A DNA stretch of 7,523 nt from contig JADFGI010000149.1 of assembly GCA_022567815.1 (NCBI GenBank), positions 1 to 7,523 of the forward strand, given 5' to 3'. Numbering within the stretch: position 1 is the first letter of the stretch; every line of letters starts with the position of its first letter. Under the pieces are notes generated by a model that was not told the DNA's origin, ran no database searches, and was given only the letters and a program-made list of their open reading frames with translations. This document shows, piece after piece, positions 1 to 5,792 of this stretch. This DNA is from Nitrospinota bacterium (GTDB taxonomy: Bacteria; Nitrospinota; Nitrospinia; Nitrospinales; VA-1). The translations under genes were made by a program, and so were the position numbers.

Positions 1-88
1 TATTGTGGATAAGCACATTCTGCGCTGTTGATTGATTAAAATGACCACTGAATATAAGGATAGCCATAACAATTAATATAATCCTCAT
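1..88 (-). CDS. Small exported protein, N-terminal part only
   Basis: This open frame starts at the ATG complementary to 86-88 and leaves the window after 29 codons. The visible protein begins MRIILIVMAILIFSG and continues to a polar stretch containing STAQN. That is a short basic N-terminus, a strongly hydrophobic core and a small-residue region that could be cut after STA. I read this as a Sec signal peptide, so the product is probably periplasmic or outer-membrane. A strong ribosome-binding site lies 7 bases before the ATG, which makes the start convincing despite the short length. The start is 34 bases after the ubiD stop on the same strand, so co-transcription with ubiD is likely. Too little of the mature protein is present to name a family. 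Confidence 0.72.
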   Translation of the reverse strand, partial: MRIILIVMAILIFSGHFNQSTAQNVLIHN

Positions 89-95
89 GTAATAT

Positions 96-103
96 CCTCC
101 TTT
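96..103 (-). promoter_or_regulatory. Strong Shine-Dalgarno site for the partial exported-protein gene
   Basis: Read on the minus strand this is AAAGGAGG, close to a full anti-16S match, placed 7 bases before the ATG complementary to 86-88. It is the clearest ribosome-binding site in the window and fixes the start of the truncated gene. Confidence 0.75.
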
Positions 104-122
104 CACTCACACCGATTCTTAA

Positions 123-1952
123 TCATTCATCACCAAACAACCGTTCCCACTTTTCCTGAACCTGATCTTTGATGGATTGGGACATGACGATTTCGTCCGG
201 CCAATCCTGTTCATAACCTTCTTCGGGGTATTTGCGGGTCACGTCGATTCCCAGGTGTTCCCCCACAAAATGGAAATCCCGTTTGGGGTCCAGATTGTTG
301 AAAAATTTCCACATGATAGCAGAGTAATCCCGCAAATCGACATGCGCCTCCAGGACGATGAGGATGGATATCGAAGCAAATCCCGGATTTTTGAAAAAGG
401 AGGTGATGAACTCCCTAGCCTGGTGGGCGCGGGTTTTATCGAACGCCACAAACATCACGGAATGTTTTGAATTACTATCCAGGATGCGGCAATCCTTCAC
501 CTCTTTAAACCGATCCACCACCGCCTTCGGGTGGGGCAGGTTTGGTGACGGATGGCCGGAAGTAAAATCCTCACCGAAACCCGGTTCCCCTTCGATTTTA
601 GTTGTGGCGTCGATCCCCAATTTGGAACCATACAAGGCGTGGTCCGAGGCGTGATTCAAAACGTCGAGAATGCCTTCCGAAAAAAACAGGTCGCGAGGAA
701 AATCCACCTGATTTAAAAGTATGCCCAGGACGGCTTTGGTATCGTGCACATCGACTCCCGCGTCCACCACCAGAATGGTTTTGACGAAGCTCATCTGCCC
801 CAATCCCCACAAGGCGCTCATCATGCGCCGGGCCTGCATGGGATAGCGTTTGTCGATGGAGATGATCACCGAGTTGTGGAACACGCCCTCAAGCGGCATA
901 TCCATGTCGACGATTTCCGGCAGTTGAGTGCGCATGAGCGGTAGAAAAATCCGCTCCGTGGCCTTGCCAAGATAGTAATCTTCCTGCGGCGGTCTGCCGA
1001 CAATGGTGGTCAGGTAGACGGGATTTTTCCGATGGGTGATGGCCGTCACATGTAATACGGGATAATCGCCATCCTGAGAATAATATCCCGTATGATCGCC
1101 GAATGGCCCTTCGAGGCGCATTTCCGCCGGATCGATATATCCCTCCAACACGATTTCCGCCGTGGCGGGGATTTCCAGGTTCACCGTTTTGCATTTCACC
1201 AGCGGCACCGCCGATTTGCGGATGAAACCCGCCAGCAGAAATTCATCGATGCCGTAGGGCAGGGGGGCGGAGGCGGAATAGCACACTACGGGGTCCGCGC
1301 CGATGGCCACCGCCACTTCCATTTTTTTATTCTGGCGGCGAAATTCGTGGAAAAAGTGGGCCCCGTCTTTGTGGATGTGCCAGTGCATGGCGGTGGTATT
1401 TTTATCAAAGATCTGCATGCGGTAGAGTCCGACGTTTCTCAACTTGTCGTCGGCGCTTCGGTTGACCACGATGGGAAAGGTGATGAATCGGCCCGCGTCA
1501 TCCGGCCAGCACTGGAGAATGGGAATATTTCCCAGGTCCACGGCATCGCCAAGATGCACCACCTCCTGACAGGGGGCTTGGCCCCCGCGGAAGATTTTCG
1601 GAGGGAAATTTGCCGCGTTCAATAAAAGCGGAAGCAGTTTGACTTTATCCATGAGGCTCGTTGGCGGAGCGATTTTCAGGTAGCGGTCGATTTCTTTGGC
1701 GATGTCTTCGATGTCGTTGACGCCGAGGGCGATGTTCATCCGGCGGGTACTTCCGAAAGCGTTGATCAAAACCGGCATCTGGCTGCCTTCTACATTTTCA
1801 AACAGTAACGCTTTGCCGCCCCCCGGTGATTTGGAAATCCTGTCCGTGATCTCGGAAATTTCCAGAATAGGGGAAACCGGTTCGCTAATTCGAATCAGCT
1901 CACCTTCACGCTCAAGCTGTTCGATAAATTCTGTAAGGGAGTAAAAGGCCAT
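123..1952 (-). CDS. ubiD: UbiD-family prenylated-FMN decarboxylase (quinone biosynthesis type)
   Basis: The 609-residue product matches the UbiD/Fdc family, cytoplasmic enzymes that use prenylated FMN (made by a UbiX partner) to remove a carboxyl group from aromatic or enoic acids. Key sites are present. N173 and R178 lie in RNVGLYR, H194 in WHIHKDG and E237 in GIDEFL; by family comparison N173, H194 and E237 are the metal/phosphate-site residues. EGPFGDHTGYY (281-291) supplies E281 and D286, which with R178 form the expected catalytic Arg-Glu-Glu/Asp set. E. coli UbiD has about 497 residues. The longer C-terminus, ending in an RKYPEEGYEQDWP-type stretch (573-585), resembles the roughly 600-residue decarboxylases annotated for menaquinone synthesis in Helicobacter and Bacteroides, so the substrate could be a polyprenyl-hydroxybenzoate or a futalosine-pathway naphthoate. 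The ATG complementary to 1950-1952 is supported by the conserved N-terminal start but has no obvious Shine-Dalgarno. No ubiX is in the window. Confidence 0.93.
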   Translation of the reverse strand: MAFYSLTEFIEQLEREGELIRISEPVSPILEISEITDRISKSPGGGKALLFENVEGSQMPVLINAFGSTRRMNIALGVNDIEDIAKEIDRYLKIAPPTSLMDKVKLLPLLLNAANFPPKIFRGGQAPCQEVVHLGDAVDLGNIPILQCWPDDAGRFITFPIVVNRSADDKLRNVGLYRMQIFDKNTTAMHWHIHKDGAHFFHEFRRQNKKMEVAVAIGADPVVCYSASAPLPYGIDEFLLAGFIRKSAVPLVKCKTVNLEIPATAEIVLEGYIDPAEMRLEGPFGDHTGYYSQDGDYPVLHVTAITHRKNPVYLTTIVGRPPQEDYYLGKATERIFLPLMRTQLPEIVDMDMPLEGVFHNSVIISIDKRYPMQARRMMSALWGLGQMSFVKTILVVDAGVDVHDTKAVLGILLNQVDFPRDLFFSEGILDVLNHASDHALYGSKLGIDATTKIEGEPGFGEDFTSGHPSPNLPHPKAVVDRFKEVKDCRILDSNSKHSVMFVAFDKTRAHQAREFITSFFKNPGFASISILIVLEAHVDLRDYSAIMWKFFNNLDPKRDFHFVGEHLGIDVTRKYPEEGYEQDWPDEIVMSQSIKDQVQEKWERLFGDE

Positions 1953-1973
1953 GATTGTTTTTAGAAAATTTTA

Positions 1974-1988
1974 CCAGCGTACCGCTGG
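1974..1988. other. Perfect hairpin in the 5' leader of ubiD
   Basis: CCAGCG, a 3-base loop and CGCTGG form a perfect 6-bp stem. On the ubiD strand the hairpin ends 21 bases before the ATG, followed by an A/T-rich stretch and no recognisable ribosome-binding site. It could affect ubiD mRNA structure or be an operator. The palindrome is directly visible; any function is inference. Confidence 0.45.
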
Positions 1989-2056
1989 ATGAGATATTAA
2001 CGGGCGACGGATTTTTGAGAAATCATTAGTTCATTTTAATCCCACCAGTGAGTTTA

Positions 2057-2126
2057 ATTCCCCGTGGCTTGCCACGCGTTTGAAATGAAAACTCTTGTCG
2101 GATACCCCGTCCGCTTGCGGCGGGGT
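2057..2126. repeat. Two degenerate REP-like GC hairpins
   Basis: Two related units lie in the same orientation. The first contains CGTGGC-TT-GCCACG (2063-2076). The second, at 2104-2126, has arms ACCCCG/CGGGGT and CCGC/GCGG with one unpaired T in the left arm (2110). Both share the pattern CCCCG, then a GCTTGC core, then the complementary arm, and both follow a short A/T-rich lead-in (AATT or GATA). The right arm of the first unit has decayed. This form resembles small interspersed palindromes seen many times in some environmental bacterial genomes. Copy number here cannot be judged from one window. Confidence 0.55.
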
Positions 2127-2199
2127 CGTTCATTATGATAATTTTTGCGCAAGAGGGTTCTTAATTGATTTTCCTTTTTTTTGCCAAAAAGTGAAAATA

Positions 2200-2272
2200 A
2201 AAATCCCCCTGGCCCCCTTTAAAAAAAGGGGGGGCCTGCTCCCCCTTCTACGAAGGGGGTTGGGGGGATTTT
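2200..2272. repeat. 73-bp nested palindromic repeat (MITE/REP-like)
   Basis: The outer arms, 2200-2220 and 2252-2272, are inverted copies: both read AAAATCCCCC from the outside, then diverge at the next few bases and continue with CCCCCTT. Two smaller hairpins are nested inside. One is GGCCCCCTTT (2211-2220) against a 2228-2236 arm with two extra Gs. The other is a perfect 8-bp stem, CCCCCTTC-TAC-GAAGGGGG (2241-2259). The very high C/G-tract skew differs from the neighbouring coding DNA. This type of CCCCCTT/AAGGGGG element is a common dispersed repeat in bacterial genomes. It carries no coding capacity. Confidence 0.7.
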
Positions 2273-2292
2273 CGGGTCTCCCTTTATTAAGA

Positions 2293-2314
2293 TGTCCTTA
2301 ATTTTTTAAGGACA
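2293..2314. repeat. Perfect 9-bp inverted repeat upstream of oppB
   Basis: TGTCCTTAA, a TTTT loop and TTAAGGACA form a perfect 9-bp dyad 100 bases before the oppB start. The plus strand after it has no T-run, so it is a poor terminator in that direction. It could be a protein-binding site in the ubiD-oppB divergent region or a remnant of the neighbouring repeats. Confidence 0.5.
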
Positions 2315-2333
2315 GCAAGAAAATTAATACAGA

Positions 2334-2359
2334 TCAAGCGATAGTATACCTACGCTTGA
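2334..2359. promoter_or_regulatory. Operator-like 26-bp dyad before oppB
   Basis: The site is TCAAGCG, 3 bases, GTATAC, 3 bases, CGCTTGA. The 7-bp outer arms are exact inverse complements and the centre is itself a perfect palindrome. The dyad axis falls between 2346 and 2347, about 67 bases before the oppB ATG. Such two-fold symmetry with a spaced centre is what a dimeric repressor or activator usually binds. On the minus strand the centre also holds TATACT, 17 bases after TTGTTC, a possible ubiD-directed promoter. Binding and regulation are inferred only. Confidence 0.45.
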
Positions 2360-2413
2360 ATGGGGGAACAAGCATTGCGCCTAACAAACTTTTCGTTGTG
2401 GTAGGATGCCAAA

Positions 2414-3334
2414 ATGATTCTGTATTTTTGCAAACGAATTCTGTATGGCATTCCCGTATTGATTACCGTGGCCACACTGACCTTTGGCATCATGCATCTG
2501 GTCCCCGGGGGTCCGTTTGATACCGAAAAAAAACTTCCTCCCGAAATCATCGCCAATATCGAAGCCAAATACCACCTGAACGAACCTTTGGTCACGCAAT
2601 ATTTCCTTTACATGAAGCAGGTTTTGCAGGGGGATTTGGGGCCTTCTTACAAATACATTGGCCGCGATGTTTCCGACATCATTGCCGAAACCTTTCCTGT
2701 GTCGCTCACGCTGGGATTGTGCGCGGTGGTGGTCATCCTTGGCCTCGGCATTCCAGGCGGCATCATTGCCGCTTATTGGCGGAATTCAGCGATTGACCGG
2801 TCCTGTGTGTTTTTGGCGACACTGGGCATCTCCGTTCCCAGTTTTGTCCTGGGGACGGTTCTGGTCTGGGGTCTTTCACACAAACTTCATTGGTTGCCCC
2901 CGGCTTTATGGGAAGGGCCGCGCCACGTGGTAATGCCCGCATTTGCCCTGGGGGCAGGGTATGCCGGATACATCGCCCGTTTGACCCGGACCACGATTCT
3001 CGACGTTCTGGCGTCCGATTATATTCGCACCGCCCGCGCCAAGGGATTGTCCGAACCAGTGGTTTTACTGAAACACGCGTTAAAAAATTCCATTTATCCC
3101 GTCGTTTCGGTGATGGGTCCGCTCATCGCCGGGCTGGTGACGGGTTCGTTCGTGATCGAGTTTATATTTTCGATTCCGGGAATGGGCAGTTTTTTTATCA
3201 CCGCCGTGACCAACCGCGATTACCCGCTCATCATGGGGGTGACGCTGGTTTATGCGGTGTTGATCGTTCTGGCCAACATCGTGGTCGATATGATGTATGC
3301 CTGGCTCGACCCCAGGGTCTCTTTGGGAAAATAG
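2414..3334 (+). CDS. oppB: Oligopeptide-type ABC transporter permease, OppB/DppB family
   Basis: The 306-residue product has the same length as E. coli OppB and recalls it closely in the N-terminal periplasmic segment (PPEIIANIEAKYHLN, 42-56) and in RDYPLIMG (268-275). It is one of two membrane subunits forming the substrate channel of a peptide or nickel-type importer in the inner membrane. Six hydrophobic segments are visible near 9-30, 97-121, 132-152, 171-189, 229-250 and 273-294. The cytoplasmic coupling loop RTARAKGLSEPVVLLKHALK (205-224) is the EAA-type loop that contacts the ATPase. The ATG at 2414 has an AGGA 7 bases upstream. It probably forms an operon with oppC 33 bases downstream. 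No substrate-binding protein or ATPase gene lies next to it, so the substrate (peptide, dipeptide, microcin-like compound or metal chelate) cannot be assigned. Confidence 0.92.
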   Translation: MILYFCKRILYGIPVLITVATLTFGIMHLVPGGPFDTEKKLPPEIIANIEAKYHLNEPLVTQYFLYMKQVLQGDLGPSYKYIGRDVSDIIAETFPVSLTLGLCAVVVILGLGIPGGIIAAYWRNSAIDRSCVFLATLGISVPSFVLGTVLVWGLSHKLHWLPPALWEGPRHVVMPAFALGAGYAGYIARLTRTTILDVLASDYIRTARAKGLSEPVVLLKHALKNSIYPVVSVMGPLIAGLVTGSFVIEFIFSIPGMGSFFITAVTNRDYPLIMGVTLVYAVLIVLANIVVDMMYAWLDPRVSLGK

Positions 3335-3367
3335 CTGGAAAATGACAAAAAATAGTATGATCCCTGC

Positions 3368-4174
3368 ATGAAAAATTTTCCCTTATCGTCCAGGCTCAGT
3401 GCCTTGTTTCTTGTTGTTATCGCATTGGCCGCCATTTTTGCTCCCTGGGTGGCGCCTTATTCGTATGAAACACAGGATACGATGAATACGCTGGCATCGC
3501 CCAATTCGGCCAACTGGCTGGGTACGGACCGTTTGGGCAGGGATTTGTTTTCGCGCATGATTTACGGCGCCCGTGTATCTTTATTTGTCGGGGTGGTGAC
3601 CACTCTGCTGGCGATGCTCATCGGAACGGTCTATGGCGCGGTATCGGGATATGCCGGGAAAAGAACAGACAACGTGATGATGCGCATTGTCGATGTGGTT
3701 TTTGCGCTTCCCGACCTGCTCATGATTATTCTGATCACCGTGGTGATGGGCCGGGGTGTGATGGGGATTTTCATCGCCCTGACGCTGGTGAGCTGGGTCA
3801 CGGTGGCCCGTTTGGTGCGGGGGGAAGTCCTCAGGATCAAGGAATTGACCTATGTGGAAGCCGCCCGTGCTCTGGGGGCCAGTCATACTCGGATCTTTGT
3901 GCGGGAAATATTTCCAAATATTATTGGTTTATTGATTGTTACTTTGAGCTTTCGCATCCCTGTGGCCATCCTCGCGGAATCGACCCTCAGTTTTATCGGC
4001 CTGGGAATTTCCCCACCGTTCAGCAGTTGGGGGACCCTGGCCAACGACGGATGGACAGCGGTGAAGTTTTATCCTCATCTGATTTTATATCCTTCCCTGG
4101 CTATATTTTTTACCATTCTGGCATTCAATTTTCTTGGGGAAGGTCTGCGGGATGCGCTGGACCCAAGGACATGA
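3368..4174 (+). CDS. oppC: Oligopeptide-type ABC transporter permease, OppC/DppC family
   Basis: The 268-residue product is the second membrane subunit of the importer and should pair with the OppB-like protein. Family hallmarks are GTDRLGRDLFSRMIYGAR (52-69), the EAA-type coupling loop around YVEAARALGASHTRIFVRE (162-180), SFIGLGI (208-214) and the terminal GEGLRDALDPR (257-267). One N-terminal hydrophobic segment (about 11-31) precedes the five-helix permease core. E. coli OppC has about 302 residues; the difference is mostly a shorter cytoplasmic N-terminus. A stop at 3353-3355 blocks upstream extension, so ATG 3368 is the first possible ATG, yet it has no clear Shine-Dalgarno. Translation may be coupled to oppB or to a tiny overlapping frame. 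No oppD/oppF follows; a candidate terminator lies about 90 bases downstream. Confidence 0.92.
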   Translation: MKNFPLSSRLSALFLVVIALAAIFAPWVAPYSYETQDTMNTLASPNSANWLGTDRLGRDLFSRMIYGARVSLFVGVVTTLLAMLIGTVYGAVSGYAGKRTDNVMMRIVDVVFALPDLLMIILITVVMGRGVMGIFIALTLVSWVTVARLVRGEVLRIKELTYVEAARALGASHTRIFVREIFPNIIGLLIVTLSFRIPVAILAESTLSFIGLGISPPFSSWGTLANDGWTAVKFYPHLILYPSLAIFFTILAFNFLGEGLRDALDPRT

Positions 4175-4265
4175 CCTGAGAATTCTGGCCCAAAATGGTC
4201 ACACATCCGATTTTACTTCATTTTTTTCTTTTCTGAGTATCCTTCCTGATATAAAATGGAAAGAG

Positions 4266-4286
4266 AAAACAGAGAGCTGTTTTTTT
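4266..4286 (+). terminator. Weak rho-independent terminator after oppC
   Basis: AAAACAG, a 4-base loop and CTGTTTT form a 7-bp stem running directly into a T-tract ending at 4286. The stem has only two G-C pairs, so it may be inefficient. Its place between oppC and the next promoter fits the end of the opp unit. Confidence 0.4.
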
Positions 4287-4336
4287 CGCCTAACTATTTG
4301 TTTTATTTGTTTAAAACTTGTCAGGAAAATATCGGA

Positions 4337-4365
4337 TTGACAAGCCGGAAAAATAATTATAGATT
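4337..4365 (+). promoter_or_regulatory. Sigma70-type promoter for the 96-aa / Lcl-domain gene pair
   Basis: A perfect -35 box TTGACA (4337-4342) is followed after 17 bases by TAGATT (4360-4365), a 4-of-6 match to the -10 consensus, with TATAGA overlapping it at 4358-4363. The spacer is A/T-rich. Transcription would begin near 4372, about 50 bases before the first gene of the pair. Assigned by sequence match only. Confidence 0.55.
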
Positions 4366-4421
4366 GGCCTGCTTTTGACGCCAAATGGCGGTTGCCGCTC
4401 AACAAGAAAAGAGAAATTGTG

Positions 4422-4712
4422 ATGAGCCGAATTAAAAATGATCTGATCGGTGAAATTATTCGTGTTTCCCAGACAAATCTTTTGGGAAGAAAACAATCCC
4501 AAGCGGATGGGTCTGGCGGAGAAGACGGCGTTATCGGCTGGATAAAAAACAACGCGGCGAATTATCGAGAGAGTTTCATGGTCAGCCTGGATGCGTTTTC
4601 CGCCAAAGAATTGGGCGATATTTTAGGCAAGCTGACCGGATCTGGAAAAGACTTGAATCAAGTTCTGGAAGGCTGTACATGGACTCCTGTCGGAGCGAAG
4701 CCTTTACATTAA
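4422..4712 (+). CDS. Uncharacterised 96-residue protein
   Basis: I do not recognise a family. The protein starts MSRIKNDLIGEIIRVSQ and has no signal peptide or membrane segment. A Gly/Ser/Gln-rich stretch (23-36) separates a basic, probably helical N-terminus from a C-terminal part, WIKNNAANYRESFMVSLDAF (40-59) onward, that looks helical up to about residue 84. It has one Cys (C85) and ends TWTPVGAKPLH. An in-frame TTG at 4392 would add 10 residues, but ATG 4422, with AGAG 8 bases upstream, is the more natural start. It lies downstream of a good promoter and 26 bases before the Lcl-domain gene, so the two are probably co-expressed. Even codon use and lack of frame disruption support a real gene. 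Confidence 0.6.
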   Translation: MSRIKNDLIGEIIRVSQTNLLGRKQSQADGSGGEDGVIGWIKNNAANYRESFMVSLDAFSAKELGDILGKLTGSGKDLNQVLEGCTWTPVGAKPLH

Positions 4713-4738
4713 ATGCGCCTGTACGGATGAATTGATTT

Positions 4739-5542
4739 ATGGAAGATTCACAAGCCAAACCGGAAGAAAAAGAGGAAGCGGTCAAACCTGCCGATAAAAC
4801 TGAGGCCGCGAAGCCCGCCGAAAAGCCTGCTAAGCCCAAAGTGGCGGCAAAAAAAGAGAAGCCTCCGGCGAAGCCCCTGGTTGATAATGGCGATGGGACC
4901 GTCACCGATCCCAATTCCAGTTTGATGTGGAAAAAATCCGACGCCTGGATCGACATGAAAAAGTTTTACACCTGGATGGCCCACAAGGAATATGTAGATA
5001 AATTTAACCAGGAAAAGTTCGCAGGGTATGAGAATTGGCGCATTCCCAATAAGGCCGAAGCCCTGACCATTTTTGATAAAACGAAGGAATGCATGGATAA
5101 AAATGGGACCTTGTTCCCACTCGATCCCATATTTGAAGCTGGCGGGGCCAGCAACACCTGGATCACCGAATGCTCGGATGAAAAGATCATTCGGTTTGAT
5201 GGCAAAATAGGTATTGATTTCCTTTATCCGACACAAGAGGTCTGGTCATCCATGCGTCTCGTGCGCAAGGAAGGGGAGGCGCCGCCTTCATCTGCCGGGA
5301 AAGAAGTGGGTGCGGTCGTGGCCGAATCTGCTCCAGCCCCTGCGGAAACCGCGGATTCCAAAGCGGTCGAGGCATCCGCCCAACCCGAGGCCCCCAAACC
5401 TGCGGTAGCCAAAGCTGGATCTGGCGACAAAGTTCCCGGACCTAAACCCAAAACAAATAGATCACCAGAAGAAAAAGCCGCCATGGTGGCAAGGGCCAGA
5501 GCGCATGCGGCGGACGTGAGGGCCCGCAAGGCAAAAGGCTAA
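4739..5542 (+). CDS. Lcl/DUF1566-like domain protein with Lys/Ala/Pro-rich head and basic tail
   Basis: The 267-residue product has three parts. Residues 1-47 are rich in K, A, E and P, with repeated KPA/KPP motifs. Residues 48-175 resemble the Lcl C-terminal/DUF1566 domain: DNGDGTVTDPNSSLMWKK (49-66), then FAGYENWRIPNKAEAL (94-109), a Trp near the usual YWSS position (W141), and WSSMRLVRK (169-177). Residues 180-240 are a low-complexity Ala/Pro/Glu linker, and 241-267 form a basic Ala/Arg/Lys tail. Most proteins with this domain are exported or surface-bound, where the domain is linked to adhesion or glycan binding, but here no signal peptide is visible. An in-frame TGA at 4733-4735 rules out a longer N-terminus. 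The ribosome site is weak (CGGA, 11 bases upstream). The tails resemble histone H1-like or nucleic-acid-binding tails, which is inference. Function unknown. Confidence 0.8.
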   Translation: MEDSQAKPEEKEEAVKPADKTEAAKPAEKPAKPKVAAKKEKPPAKPLVDNGDGTVTDPNSSLMWKKSDAWIDMKKFYTWMAHKEYVDKFNQEKFAGYENWRIPNKAEALTIFDKTKECMDKNGTLFPLDPIFEAGGASNTWITECSDEKIIRFDGKIGIDFLYPTQEVWSSMRLVRKEGEAPPSSAGKEVGAVVAESAPAPAETADSKAVEASAQPEAPKPAVAKAGSGDKVPGPKPKTNRSPEEKAAMVARARAHAADVRARKAKG

Positions 5543-5608
5543 ACCTGGTTTCCTGCACACCGTATTTTCCCCAAAACCCGTGCTTCATTTTTATTTTCGT
5601 ATACTATC

Positions 5609-5620
5609 CTGCCCAGGCAG
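5609..5620. other. Small perfect hairpin after the Lcl-domain gene
   Basis: CTGCC-CA-GGCAG forms a 5-bp stem about 70 bases past the stop at 5542. No T-run follows, so it is not a classic terminator. It sits at the left edge of the repeat element before the convergent dnaJ-like gene. Confidence 0.3.
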
Positions 5621-5635
5621 AGACCTTTCTAAGCC

Positions 5636-5750
5636 GTCTTTGTGAGGAGCGTTAGCGACGAAGCCGTTATATTATTCCCAAGCTTTCGTGCCCCGCAGGG
5701 GTAAATCCAGAGACCCTGGATCGCCACGCCGCTTTGCGGCTCGCGATGAC
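5636..5750. repeat. Degenerate 115-bp inverted-repeat element between convergent genes
   Basis: The ends GTCTTTGTGAG (5636-5646) and the complement of CTCGCGATGAC (5740-5750) match at 8 of 11 positions, and the similarity continues inward through GC-rich AGCG-type blocks. Internal hairpins include CCCC-GCA-GGGG (5691-5701) and ATCCAG/CTGGAT (5705-5722). The motifs GAGGAGCGTTAGCGACGAAG and GCCACGCCGCTTTGCGGCTC are close to dispersed bacterial repeats of the GTCATTGCGAGGAGC type. The element fills most of the 250-base gap between the Lcl-domain gene and the dnaJ-like gene and could act as a two-way transcription barrier. It appears old, as the arms have diverged. Confidence 0.6.
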
Positions 5751-5792
5751 GTAGTAGGATAGGCTCAGGGTGAAATCGCGGTCGGATAAGAT

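Noticed and set aside
1092..1625. Long plus-strand frame of 177 residues inside ubiD
   Set aside because: It lies wholly antisense to a well-supported conserved enzyme gene, has a His/Arg/Gly-rich composition typical of a reverse-frame reading, and matches no family I know.
2200..2272. The C/G-tract palindrome as a rho-independent terminator
   Set aside because: It lies in a divergent region with no gene ending nearby, and its nested arms fit a dispersed repeat better.
4672..4770. Possible frameshift joining the 96-aa gene to the Lcl-domain gene
   Set aside because: Stops end the first frame at 4712 and precede the second ATG at 4733-4735, and no sequence homology continues across the gap in any frame.
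4748..5236. Minus-strand frame of 162 residues
   Set aside because: It is antisense to the Lcl-domain gene; its Phe/Gly/Leu-rich composition mirrors the opposite strand, and no ribosome site or domain is seen.
2340..5608. The 10-mer GATAGTATAC (2340-2349) recurs inverted at 5599-5608
   Set aside because: Matches of 10 bases are expected many times by chance in 7.5 kb when both strands are compared, and the flanks do not match.
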